Source: an uncultured Clostridia bacterium
GTDB taxonomy: Bacteria; Bacillota; Clostridia; Christensenellales; QALW01
Assembly (NCBI GenBank): GCA_934434555.1
Contig: CAKRZX010000003.1
Span: 62,001 to 126,000, forward strand
Length of the DNA: 64,000 nucleotides
Direction of reading: 5' to 3'
Shown here piece after piece: positions 1 through 8,574 of this stretch. The first letter of the stretch is position 1. Every line of letters begins with the position of its first letter. Below the pieces are notes generated by a model, which did no database searches, was not told the origin of the DNA, and saw only the letters and a program-made list of their open reading frames with translations. Both the position numbers and the translations under genes were made by a program.

Positions 1-1296
1 GCATCCTTTATACTCTCTGACGGTGTTGACCAGGCAGATATCCCCGGACTTCACATTTACGACAGTAAGTTTGCCGCCATTGCGGACGCCGGACTTGTAC
101 ACGCAAACGCAGAATTCTTCTTCCCAAGTGAAATGTCAAGATTTATAGACCGTAACGGCGGGTATTCAAACGTTAAAATCGGCACGACCAATAACGGCGA
201 TGTTATGTACGATTTGAGTTCTTCAACAAAGACCGAGCTTAAACGGCTGAGCCGCTATTGGGTTGCACGGTATTCAGCATTCCCCGTAATGTGGACGCTG
301 GGGCAGGAAGTTGATAACGACTTTTATTGGGAGCGTGCAGGTTCCCATGATAAATGGTCCTATGTTAACAATCCATACCGCCTTGTTGCGGAATACATCA
401 ACAAATACGATGCCTACAAGCACCCGCTTACGGCGCACCAGGAAAACACCGGTGCAACAAAAGTAGGCAATTCCGCCTTTAACGGCGTTGCTGGCCACAA
501 CTGGTTTGCGGCGCAGTGGTCGCCGTCAACAGGCGGCGGTGTTGACCAAAACGTAGTCAGCGAATACTATAATTCCTCAAAACCCGTTGTGCTTTACGAG
601 GGCAGATACTGCTACCTTTGGACAAAGAACTTCGGCGCACGCGCACAGGGCTACATTGCCTATCTTTCGGGAATGTACGGCTACGGCTGGGGCGGACAGG
701 ATACGTGGAGTTACAAAAACACGTACAACGAAGATGCCTACAGTTACGACACCCGCAAAGATTCTTATCGTGATAAAATTTTGTCGGGCGAAAAGAAAAT
801 GGCGAAGTATGAGGATTCATACACCTACACAAGCGCAATTGAAATGGGATATATGCGCACGTTCTTTGAAAACAAAGTAGGCGCATGGAACAAGTTGATT
901 CCCTCGGTTGCCTCAGGCGTATCATTCAGGGGTGACAGCGGTGCATTCGGCGTTATTGCCGCAACTAAGGAGAAAAACAAAGCGGTACTTTATCTTTACA
1001 ATACTGCGTCCCGCACCGCTCTTGACACGGCGGGCGCAAACAGGTATCACCCTGATGATACTTCCAAGAGTTATCCCTACTACAATTCGCCTTATCCGGA
1101 GAATTCAAACAGCAGGTCTCCCGGAGCCACAGGCACTGTTTCGGGGCTGCAAAACGGAAGTTACGCGTTAACGTGGTTCGACCCCGTTAAAAACTCTTAC
1201 TCTTCCGGCGGGAACGTAACCGTCAGCGGCGGAAGCGTACATCTGCCCCAAAAGCCTTACAGCGGCGATATGGTTCTTCTCCTCACCAAAAACTGA
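1..1296 (+). CDS. Secreted glycoside hydrolase, DUF4038 (apiosidase-like) with collagen-binding-like C-terminal domain; 5' end missing
   Basis: The frame is open from base 1, so the gene enters from outside the window; 431 residues are visible. The N-terminal two thirds resemble the DUF4038 TIM-barrel family, close to GH140 apiosidases that cut pectic side chains. WTLGQEVDNDFYW would carry the acid/base Glu and VLYEGRY the nucleophile Glu (inferred by analogy). From about residue 300 a beta-rich part with LYLYNT and YALTWFDPV resembles the putative collagen-binding domain (PF12904) that follows DUF4038. The signal peptide, if any, is outside the window. The substrate is likely a plant or host polysaccharide but cannot be named. 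Confidence 0.75.
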   Translation, partial: ASFILSDGVDQADIPGLHIYDSKFAAIADAGLVHANAEFFFPSEMSRFIDRNGGYSNVKIGTTNNGDVMYDLSSSTKTELKRLSRYWVARYSAFPVMWTLGQEVDNDFYWERAGSHDKWSYVNNPYRLVAEYINKYDAYKHPLTAHQENTGATKVGNSAFNGVAGHNWFAAQWSPSTGGGVDQNVVSEYYNSSKPVVLYEGRYCYLWTKNFGARAQGYIAYLSGMYGYGWGGQDTWSYKNTYNEDAYSYDTRKDSYRDKILSGEKKMAKYEDSYTYTSAIEMGYMRTFFENKVGAWNKLIPSVASGVSFRGDSGAFGVIAATKEKNKAVLYLYNTASRTALDTAGANRYHPDDTSKSYPYYNSPYPENSNSRSPGATGTVSGLQNGSYALTWFDPVKNSYSSGGNVTVSGGSVHLPQKPYSGDMVLLLTKN

Positions 1297-1371
1297 CCGT
1301 ACTTTTTTCAAAGAAGATAAGGGCAAAAGCAAAGGCACGGCAACATGCCATACCTTTATATCAGTAAAGCA

Positions 1372-1408
1372 AAAGCGCACCGCATTTTCGCGGTGCGCTT
1401 TCGTTTTG
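1372..1408. terminator. Bidirectional intrinsic terminator
   Basis: A 12-bp GC-rich stem (AAAGCGCACCGC with its complement) and a 6-base loop lie between the convergent hydrolase and yqeY genes. T-rich sequence follows on the plus strand and A-rich sequence precedes it, so it can serve both directions. Confidence 0.8.
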
Positions 1409-1411
1409 TTT

Positions 1412-1849
1412 TTATGCACAAAGTTCGTCAACTATTTTGCTTATAAGTTTGCCGTCGGCCTTGCCTTTAAGTTCACCCATTGCGGCGCGCATAATCATAC
1501 CTTTATTTTTCTGCGCTATGAGGTCGGCGCATTTTTCCTGTAAAAACGCCCTGATTTCATCTTCCGACATCATCTTCGGTGCGTAACTTTCGGTAATTTC
1601 AAGTTTTTTGGTGTACTCGTCAAGCAAATCGGTACGGTCCTTGGGGCAGGTATCAACCTGTTCTTTAAGCGACTTTATTTCTTTAAGTATAACCCTGTCA
1701 ACCATATCGTCGGGAATGTCGTCCCTTACGCCCTCGTCTATCGCAACCTTTTTAATTGCGGCTATAAGTGACGAAACAGCATCCTTTTTAAGTTTGTCTT
1801 TCGCTTTCATAGCGTCTATCATTTCTTTTTGAAGTGCCTTAAACTGCAT
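1412..1849 (-). CDS. yqeY: GatB/YqeY domain protein
   Basis: This 145-residue protein has the usual length for YqeY, starting MQFKALQKEMIDAMKAKD and ending GKLISKIVDELCA. The family is homologous to the C-terminal tRNA-binding region of the GatB amidotransferase subunit and is thought to bind tRNA; its cellular role is unsettled. An AGGAGG-like site precedes the ATG at 1849. It is divergent from glnS, which is notable because YqeY is fused to the C-terminus of GlnRS in Deinococcus. Identification is firm; function is inferred. Confidence 0.9.
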   Translation of the reverse strand: MQFKALQKEMIDAMKAKDKLKKDAVSSLIAAIKKVAIDEGVRDDIPDDMVDRVILKEIKSLKEQVDTCPKDRTDLLDEYTKKLEITESYAPKMMSEDEIRAFLQEKCADLIAQKNKGMIMRAAMGELKGKADGKLISKIVDELCA

Positions 1850-1883
1850 ATAAAAATACCTCCTGAAACATATTTACCGTAAT

Positions 1884-1912
1884 ATTATAGTCTTTATCGG
1901 CAAAATCGTCAA
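1884..1912 (-). promoter_or_regulatory. Promoter of yqeY
   Basis: On the minus strand TTGACG (1912-1907) and TATAAT (1889-1884) are separated by 17 bases, about 35 bases upstream of the yqeY ATG. Confidence 0.75.
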
Positions 1913-1920
1913 TAAACTAA

Positions 1921-1949
1921 TTGCAAAAATCCGTGTTAGGTGATAAAAT
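1921..1949 (+). promoter_or_regulatory. Promoter of glnS
   Basis: TTGCAA (1921-1926) and TAAAAT (1944-1949) are spaced by 17 bases. It sits back to back with the yqeY promoter, with only 8 bases between the two -35 boxes, so one bound protein could affect both. Confidence 0.6.
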
Positions 1950-1979
1950 AAACAATAAAACTCAAAAAGGGTGAACTTT

Positions 1980-3626
1980 ATGGATGACGTAAAAAAGAAT
2001 TTCGTTCAGGAAATCGTTGAATCTGACTTGGAGAAAAACGGCGGCAAGCTTGACATCGTTACCCGTTTCCCTCCCGAGCCCAACGGATATCTGCATATCG
2101 GTCACGCAAAGGCGATATGCGTTGATTTCGGCATTGCCGCGGAATACGGCGGAAAATGCAATCTGCGTATGGATGACACCAATCCCGCAAAAGAGGACAA
2201 CCACTACGTTGAAGCGATTAAGCGCGATGTTGAATGGCTTGGCTTCAAGTGGGACAATCTTTGCTTTGCGGCTGACTATTTTGAGGAAATGTACAATCAG
2301 GCGATTGTTTTGATTAAGAAGGGGCTTGCCTTTGTCTGCGATATGACCGCCGACGAAATAAAGGAAAGCCGCGGTACTCTTACTGAGCCGGGCAAAAACA
2401 GTCCCTGGCGGAACAGAAGCGTTGAGGAGAACCTTGACCTGTTTGCAAGAATGCGGGCGGGTGAATTCCCCGACGGCGCAAAAGTTCTGCGCGCCAAAAT
2501 CGATATGGCGTCGCCCAACATCAATATGCGCGACCCCATAATTTACCGTATTCTGCGCATGGAGCACTACCGCACAAACAATGACTGGTGCATTTATCCC
2601 ATGTACGATTTTGCGCACCCCATTGAAGATATGATGGAAAACGTTACCCACTCCATCTGCACTCTTGAATTTGAGGACCACCGTCCTCTGTACGACTGGG
2701 TTGTTGAAAACTGCGACCTGCCCGCGCACCCGCGGCAGATAGAATTTGCGCGTCTTAATATGACCCGCACAATAATGAGCAAGCGCTATCTTAAAAAACT
2801 TGTTCAGGAAAACAGCGTAAGCGGCTGGGACGACCCCCGAATGCCCACCCTTGCGGGGCTTCGCCGCCGCGGCTTTACTCCTGCCGCCATACGGGATTTC
2901 TGCGACCGCATAGGCGTTGCAAAAAGCAATTCGGTAGTTGAGGCAAGTTTACTGGAACACTGCGTGCGTGAGGACTTAGCGGCAAAAACCGAGCGCAGAA
3001 TGGCGGTTATGGACCCCATAAAACTTGTTATCGATAATTATCCCGAAAACGAAACCGAACTTCTTGAAACCGAAAACGGCGACGGATTCGGCAGCAGAAA
3101 CATTTCGTTTTCCCGCGAACTCTATATTCAGAGCGACGACTTTATGATTGACCCGCCCAAAAAGTTTTTCAGGCTGTTTGTGGGCGGCGAAGTAAGGCTT
3201 AAATCGGCATATATCGTAAAATGCACGGGCTTTGAACAGGACGAAAACGGCAGTGTGACCGTTGTTCACTGCGAATATGACCCGGAAACAAAGTCGGGCT
3301 GTGCCGGTGCGGACAGGAAAGTAAAAGGCACTCTCCACTGGGTAGATGCCGCGAACTGTGCAAAGGCGGAATTCAGGCTCTACGACTATCTGCTTGACGA
3401 CCGCGAAGGCGAAGGGCTCGACTTCTCCGAGCGCGTAAATCCCGATTCTTTAATCAAAAAAGACGGTTTTATCGAAAAATCTCTTGAAAGCGCCGCCGTG
3501 GGCGATTCGTTCCAGTTTATCCGCGACGGATATTTCCGCAAGGATGAAGATTCAACAGATGAACTCCCCGTATTTAACCGTATAGTCGGTTTGCGCGACA
3601 GTTGGGCAAAACAGGTGAAAAAATGA
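1980..3626 (+). CDS. glnS: Glutaminyl-tRNA synthetase
   Basis: Class I synthetase charging tRNA-Gln directly. The HIGH signature is in PEPNGYLHIGHAK near residue 39 and the KMSKS-type loop is TIMSKRYLKKLV near residue 265, followed by the anticodon-binding beta-barrels, as in bacterial GlnRS of about 550 residues. I place the start at ATG 1980 (548 residues), because AAAGGGTGA lies 5-6 bases upstream; a GTG at 1971 would overlap that site. The stop overlaps the next gene by four bases, suggesting translational coupling. Many Clostridia also use the GatCAB route, which cannot be judged from this window. Confidence 0.95.
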   Translation: MDDVKKNFVQEIVESDLEKNGGKLDIVTRFPPEPNGYLHIGHAKAICVDFGIAAEYGGKCNLRMDDTNPAKEDNHYVEAIKRDVEWLGFKWDNLCFAADYFEEMYNQAIVLIKKGLAFVCDMTADEIKESRGTLTEPGKNSPWRNRSVEENLDLFARMRAGEFPDGAKVLRAKIDMASPNINMRDPIIYRILRMEHYRTNNDWCIYPMYDFAHPIEDMMENVTHSICTLEFEDHRPLYDWVVENCDLPAHPRQIEFARLNMTRTIMSKRYLKKLVQENSVSGWDDPRMPTLAGLRRRGFTPAAIRDFCDRIGVAKSNSVVEASLLEHCVREDLAAKTERRMAVMDPIKLVIDNYPENETELLETENGDGFGSRNISFSRELYIQSDDFMIDPPKKFFRLFVGGEVRLKSAYIVKCTGFEQDENGSVTVVHCEYDPETKSGCAGADRKVKGTLHWVDAANCAKAEFRLYDYLLDDREGEGLDFSERVNPDSLIKKDGFIEKSLESAAVGDSFQFIRDGYFRKDEDSTDELPVFNRIVGLRDSWAKQVKK

Positions 3627-4276
3627 AAAAACTGATTTCAATTGCTTTATGCGCGGCAGCACTGTGTGCCTGTGCGGGCTGCAAAACAAAAACACTTTTG
3701 CCCGACGCCATGCCGCTCCCAACTCCCACAGCCACCGCAGACCCTTTTGTAAGCGGGGAGATTTTAAACGGTGTTTTTACAAGTAAATACTCCGGCATAA
3801 AAATAACCCCGCCATCACAAGAATGGAGTTTTGCTTCCGAAGAAGAAATTCTTAAACTTATGAATATTGCCCTTGAAAGCGATATTCTTACCGATGAAAT
3901 AAAAAAGCACGCCCAGTTGATAAAACAGCGCACCGTTTATGACTGCGTTCTGAAAAAGGATAACGGCAGCAATCTGATTGTTATGTATGAGAATCTTGAC
4001 GGAACCGACGATATTGACGGCAGAGCATATCTTGAATCGGTCAAAACCCAGTTTGCGTCGCTTGGCGTGGGTACCGCGGGGAACATAACCGAAGAGACCC
4101 TTGCCGGCAAAACCTATTACCGCCTTAACACCGTTGCCGAGTATTCCGGCGTCACAATGGACCAGACTTATTTTTGCAGGAAATTAGATAAGCGCGTACT
4201 GATAATTATCCTTACCGGCGTCCCCGCCGACGGAAAAGAAATAAACAGTATGATATCAATGATATCAGCGCAGTAA
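3623..4276 (+). CDS. Small lipoprotein with PsbP/DUF1795-like fold (predicted)
   Basis: The 217-residue protein begins MKKLISIALCAAALCACAGC, a lipoprotein-type signal, followed by a short PLPTPTATADP linker and a globular domain. Alternating hydrophobic strands such as TYYRLNTVAEYSGVTM and VLIIILTG suggest the PsbP/DcrB-like fold seen in many Bacillota lipoproteins (inference from pattern only). The start at 3623 overlaps the glnS stop as ATGA and has AGGTGA upstream. The function is unknown, and its coupling to glnS may reflect transcription economy only. Confidence 0.75.
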   Translation: MKKLISIALCAAALCACAGCKTKTLLPDAMPLPTPTATADPFVSGEILNGVFTSKYSGIKITPPSQEWSFASEEEILKLMNIALESDILTDEIKKHAQLIKQRTVYDCVLKKDNGSNLIVMYENLDGTDDIDGRAYLESVKTQFASLGVGTAGNITEETLAGKTYYRLNTVAEYSGVTMDQTYFCRKLDKRVLIIILTGVPADGKEINSMISMISAQ

Positions 4277-4302
4277 AGAAGTCTTCGGACTTCTTTTTTT
4301 AA
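4276..4302 (+). terminator. Intrinsic terminator after glnS-lipoprotein
   Basis: An AAGAAGTC stem with a TTCG tetraloop and GACTTCTT is followed by a T run. Confidence 0.9.
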
Positions 4303-4331
4303 TGTATTTTGTAATTTTTTTATAGAAAATA

Positions 4332-4360
4332 TTGACATTTGAGTTTTTGCATAGTATAAT
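4332..4360 (+). promoter_or_regulatory. Consensus promoter of the 4.4-9.5 kb operon
   Basis: TTGACA (4332-4337), a 17-base spacer and TATAAT (4355-4360). Transcription should begin near 4367, which excludes the in-frame ATG at 4361 as the start of the next gene. Confidence 0.9.
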
Positions 4361-4402
4361 ATGAATGAAATCAAAAATTCATATGAAAAGAGGTCAACAA
4401 GT

Positions 4403-6286
4403 ATGAAAAAATTTTTATCTCTGATAATTGCATTCGCGCTTGTCGTGTCGTGTGTTTTTTGCCTGAGTATAGCCACGCACGCCGAGACCGGCACCGTTCT
4501 TTATGAAAACGACTTTGAATCCGGAGATAAATCAGGTTGGGGAAGCGTATATTCTGCGGGAGTAAGAATCACCGATGACGCGGCAAATACTGGAAAGAAT
4601 TCTCTTAAAAAAAGAGTTTATACGTCTTTTGACTCTCCGTCTCTTAATCTGTACTCAAAAATCAAACAAATGGGTGCAGGAACTTATCACTTTCAGATAG
4701 ATGTCAAGTATGATTCCGGCGAACCTACAACGAACAATATGTATCTTATGATTCGGGGTAATTCATCGGACGAAAACAGTTTTATAAAGAAAGACGCTTA
4801 CTCTCCTAATTATTTTGTACGTATAAGCAGCAAAACATTTATGCGCTCCGGTGAATGGCGCACTTTTACCGGCAGCATAAAAGTTCTTGAATCGGATTTA
4901 ACAAGAAATTCCGGGCATTTTGACTTATGCATTGACGGAATCCCCGTTAATGGTGAAACATACATCTATTTTGATGATATAAAAATAGTAAAACTCAGTG
5001 AAACAGGCGTAACGAACTCCGATTTTTCCGACGGGTTAACCGGTTGGGTAAGTTGGCAAGAAACATCTCCCACCGAGGAATTCACAACATTTGAGTACCG
5101 CGGAAATATTTTTGGTCAGTACACACGTGTAAGTACTTACGGTTCGGCTGCCTGTAATGTCGACCAAATAATCTCATACTATGGCGGGGGAGAATATACC
5201 TTATCATTTGATATTGAAGTGGTATCCTCTGAAAGCGACAGCAATCTATATACGTTTTATCTCACAAGCAATTATTCGGACTATCACCAATGGATAGGTC
5301 AGCGCGAGATAGAACTGGGAACATACTCAATACATCTTTCGTATGATTTTAACGCCAGTATGGCAAGCCTTGATGCCGATAATAAACAGGTGCATTTCAG
5401 AATACAATCTCCCGGTAGCGGAAAAGTCGTCTATAATATCGATAATGTTGAATTAAAGCCTAAAAAGATTGAGAGCGCAACAATAGGAATCTATACACGC
5501 GATAAGGAAACCGGAGATGTTTCGGATGCAAATAGTTTCGATTTGACAAAAATGCGTTCAGTATTTGTAGATATTCAAACCTCTCCTTTAAGTGCGCCTA
5601 AACGCTTTAATTATACAACCAGTGACTCCTCTATTGCCACTGTAACTCCCGGCGGCTTTATTTCTATTCACAAGGGTGGAATAGTTACAATCAGTGGAAC
5701 TTCAAGGGCTGGAAATATATCTTTCAGCAGAACAATAAATATAACCGGCTATTCTATTAATAATTTTATAGGGTACGGGCAGGAAGCCACTCATCAGTGT
5801 TGGGCTGCTGGTGCAAGAATACTGTCAAAGAACTATGCCAATAAAATAGGCATTAACATAGATACATCACATTCTTTGGCTACTGATATTAGGGCTATTG
5901 GAGTAACTCCTGAAAAACCGCAAAGTATTTATGTCGCAATAGATTTATGCAGATATTACTTAGGTGAAAATATGCCAAGTTATAGCGTAAGCCCAACTTT
6001 TGACGGGGAGACTTTGCTATCAGAAAATGCCGTAGTATCTCTCATTAACGACGGCACCCCAATATACGCAAGTTGTCGCCCTGCAACAGGCGACGTAGGT
6101 CACATTTATATAATTTACGGTTATTATTATTCCGGGAACAACCTGTATTTACGATTGTATGACCCTAATGCAAATGATAAGAGTGGCGGAATAGCAAACG
6201 ATATAACTTACGATAATTTCATTCAAAGCGGATATAGCACAGAACATAACACATATTATTGGAGGAGTTATGTTTATATTGGATAA
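4403..6286 (+). CDS. Secreted protein: two CBM-like domains, Ig-like domain and papain-like cysteine peptidase domain
   Basis: A 627-residue exported protein with signal peptide MKKFLSLIIAFALVVSCVFC. Residues ~35-190 and ~200-350 are two beta-sandwich modules like CBM4/9/22 (NDFESGDKSGWG, IYFDDIKI; SDGLTGWVSW, YNIDNVELK). A bacterial Ig-like (Big_2) segment follows, with SDSSIATVTPGGFI. The last ~170 residues contain QEATHQCWAAGARILS (Gln and Cys), GHIYIIYGYYY (His) and YDPN (Asp/Asn), the layout of papain-fold C39/C70 peptidases. It may therefore attach to a polysaccharide and cleave protein, but activity is inferred. The start at 4403 is chosen because the promoter excludes 4361 and AGAGGT precedes it. 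Confidence 0.75.
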   Translation: MKKFLSLIIAFALVVSCVFCLSIATHAETGTVLYENDFESGDKSGWGSVYSAGVRITDDAANTGKNSLKKRVYTSFDSPSLNLYSKIKQMGAGTYHFQIDVKYDSGEPTTNNMYLMIRGNSSDENSFIKKDAYSPNYFVRISSKTFMRSGEWRTFTGSIKVLESDLTRNSGHFDLCIDGIPVNGETYIYFDDIKIVKLSETGVTNSDFSDGLTGWVSWQETSPTEEFTTFEYRGNIFGQYTRVSTYGSAACNVDQIISYYGGGEYTLSFDIEVVSSESDSNLYTFYLTSNYSDYHQWIGQREIELGTYSIHLSYDFNASMASLDADNKQVHFRIQSPGSGKVVYNIDNVELKPKKIESATIGIYTRDKETGDVSDANSFDLTKMRSVFVDIQTSPLSAPKRFNYTTSDSSIATVTPGGFISIHKGGIVTISGTSRAGNISFSRTINITGYSINNFIGYGQEATHQCWAAGARILSKNYANKIGINIDTSHSLATDIRAIGVTPEKPQSIYVAIDLCRYYLGENMPSYSVSPTFDGETLLSENAVVSLINDGTPIYASCRPATGDVGHIYIIYGYYYSGNNLYLRLYDPNANDKSGGIANDITYDNFIQSGYSTEHNTYYWRSYVYIG

Positions 6287-7124
6287 TTTAAGAAAAATTA
6301 AGCATGCACTTCAAAAAATTCTTGTTATTATCTGTACAATTCCATTGCTCACCGCTTGTGCAAGCCAAGGTGAAACAGTGGCAGAAAGCACTGTTTCACC
6401 TACCCCCACGCTTCCGCCGAACAAGGGACCCAGTGCAATATTCACCGCAACGCCTGACCCGAATGTTACGCCGTACCACACACCCTCTCCGACTCCGCTA
6501 TCCGGATTTGAGATGATTGAAGCAGACGGAATGGAATCACAGCAAAAAATCAAGAAAATGCTCACATACAGTTTTGAGGAAGATAACACCTATGATATTC
6601 GCCCTCAAAGCGATTTTGCAAGTGAAGAAGAATATGTGGAGTTCATCAAAACAGAATGCGAGAGAAAGTATAAAGAGAATCTTGACTATCTACAAAGCCA
6701 CGAAATCGATGCATGGTACATAAAATTCGAACTTATAGATTATGGCAGCATTTATGGGGGTCCGATTTACGTAAAAATAACAAACAAGCAGATGGTAACT
6801 CAAATAAACCAAATGATACAAGATTGTTCCGCAAGGAAGAATCCGGAATATTCAATAAGGAAGCCGCTTTACCCATATGGTGACGGATATGAAGACACAA
6901 CTTTTTGCGTTGAAAAAGACGGAAAAATAACCCGTATGTTTGAGACTGACCTCGCCCACGATTTAGGCGTCAAGTATTTTGAAAACGAGCCATCCCTACT
7001 TCTTCCCTACGGTGCTGATTCTACCTTGGTAATCGATTTTCTGCATAACTGGGCAGATTTTCTCACCCAACTTATTGTCGAAAACTACGTTACTCAATCC
7101 GAAGTCAACCTTGTGTTTAACTAA
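6270..7124 (+). CDS. Lipoprotein, first of three paralogues
   Basis: This 284-residue protein has lipobox LLTACA, then the Pro/Thr linker SPTPTLPPNKGPSAIFTATP, then an acidic globular domain (PQSDFASEEEYVEFIK, SHEIDAWYIK) ending SEVNLVFN. It overlaps the preceding peptidase-like gene by 17 bases, with GGAGGAG just before the ATG, so the two are translationally linked. It is clearly related along its whole length to the protein at 8575-9519. I recognise no described family. Surface exposure is predicted from the lipobox and linker. The role is unknown; the gene order suggests a function connected with the secreted peptidase-like protein. Confidence 0.8.
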   Translation: MFILDNLRKIKHALQKILVIICTIPLLTACASQGETVAESTVSPTPTLPPNKGPSAIFTATPDPNVTPYHTPSPTPLSGFEMIEADGMESQQKIKKMLTYSFEEDNTYDIRPQSDFASEEEYVEFIKTECERKYKENLDYLQSHEIDAWYIKFELIDYGSIYGGPIYVKITNKQMVTQINQMIQDCSARKNPEYSIRKPLYPYGDGYEDTTFCVEKDGKITRMFETDLAHDLGVKYFENEPSLLLPYGADSTLVIDFLHNWADFLTQLIVENYVTQSEVNLVFN

Positions 7125-7133
7125 GGAGAACAT

Positions 7134-8522
7134 ATGAAACGAATTATTGCTCTTATAGTGGGAAGCCTTTTACTTCTCACCGCCTGCACAAAACAGAATA
7201 CCACCGTTGCGGAGTCCTCCCCTACCCCCACGCTTCCGCCGAACAGGGGTCCGAGCGCTGTGTTTACCGCAACACCTGACCCGAATGCTACGCCTTGCCC
7301 GACGGAAGCGCCGACGCCTACACCTACGATTGACCCTCGTTTTGTCAACACTTCGCTCTCTACGGCAGACAACCACAAATATTACGGTTTTGAGCCATGC
7401 TGTTCCTCTGATGTGGGGCTTGCTGCCGCAAAATTTGATTATGATGCCGACCCATTTGATTCAAAAAGGCGCGACGGCGAATCTGCGGAAGAATACAAAG
7501 CCCGCATGTTTGCAAATATTCAGACGGCATATGATGAACTTCTTGGCGGGCTTGACAGCATGACCTCTCTGTACATATGTATATGGTCTTACGGAAACAG
7601 CGAGATTTATCTTCCTCAATACCAAGACTTGAACAGTGATATCTGTTCATCGGATATATATGTTGTTTTGAGAGGTAAATCTCTGGAAAAATGGAAAAGT
7701 TTTATTCGTTCGTCCATGCTTAAATTCAACAATGACTACAATGACGATAAAACGGGTCCTGTCCGCGCCGGGTGCGCCGATTCATCAATAATATACTGTT
7801 TTGAAAGAAAAGACGGAAAACTGTTCCGTATGTTCAACAATACGGAGATACGCCCTCTATACAGAAATTCTGTTGAATCTATGGCTGAGCTGAAATTCAA
7901 CAACGCTGATGAAGGGCGTGAATTTTCTGCGTTTCAGCGCAGAATCGAAACCGAAGCGCTTACACGTCTTTATGATGTATATTTCTCGCCCGCCTGTTAT
8001 CCGTTCATCGATATTGACGAACCGATATATTCCTCGAAACCAAAATCTGTACTTAACGATAGATTTTTGTACTCTGTGGGCACTCCCGCTTACAAATTCG
8101 ATATTGAAAAAGAGAGTGCCGAAAAGCCAAGCCGTTTCGGGGACGGCGAAACCGTGTATGTCTGCGTTGAAAAGGACGGCAAAGAGTACTATGCCGCATT
8201 TGCTCAGCACAAGTATATTGATAAATTGCAGAATTTGATTTCTATGTCAACCATTGTTGATTGCAGTGACGAAGAAACGTTTCCCGACGGCGGCAGAATA
8301 ACCTTCTGTGTAGGCCGTTCGGGAAGCATTGCCAAAGCATTTTCAACCAACGGGGTATGCTTTGACGCATGCGGCATTCCCGCAAGAAAGATAAAATTCA
8401 GGAATAATCATTATGAAGAAGAGTTTATGTCCTTGCAGCAGCAGATATACGACGAAGTGCTGAAAATGCGCACAACGGACAGTCCGTACTGTTTCAATCA
8501 CGTAATTGACAACATTGAATAG
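7134..8522 (+). CDS. Lipoprotein, second paralogue, with internally duplicated domain
   Basis: This 462-residue protein has lipobox LLTACT and shares the linker SPTPTLPPNRGPSAVFTATP with its neighbours, but is longer. Its body appears to carry two copies of the domain: IIYCFERKDGKLFRMF...LKFNN near residue 225 and ITFCVGRSGSIAKAF...IKFRNN near residue 395, each followed by a similar helix. A signature of the single-domain paralogues, SAEEYKARMFANIQ, occurs near residue 115. AAGGAG precedes the ATG, 9 bases after the previous stop. No known family is recognised; surface lipoprotein of unknown function. Confidence 0.75.
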   Translation: MKRIIALIVGSLLLLTACTKQNTTVAESSPTPTLPPNRGPSAVFTATPDPNATPCPTEAPTPTPTIDPRFVNTSLSTADNHKYYGFEPCCSSDVGLAAAKFDYDADPFDSKRRDGESAEEYKARMFANIQTAYDELLGGLDSMTSLYICIWSYGNSEIYLPQYQDLNSDICSSDIYVVLRGKSLEKWKSFIRSSMLKFNNDYNDDKTGPVRAGCADSSIIYCFERKDGKLFRMFNNTEIRPLYRNSVESMAELKFNNADEGREFSAFQRRIETEALTRLYDVYFSPACYPFIDIDEPIYSSKPKSVLNDRFLYSVGTPAYKFDIEKESAEKPSRFGDGETVYVCVEKDGKEYYAAFAQHKYIDKLQNLISMSTIVDCSDEETFPDGGRITFCVGRSGSIAKAFSTNGVCFDACGIPARKIKFRNNHYEEEFMSLQQQIYDEVLKMRTTDSPYCFNHVIDNIE

Positions 8523-8574
8523 TTTTGTAATCATAATAAAAAAAGATTATAAAAACTCTTTTTTTGGAGTGAGC

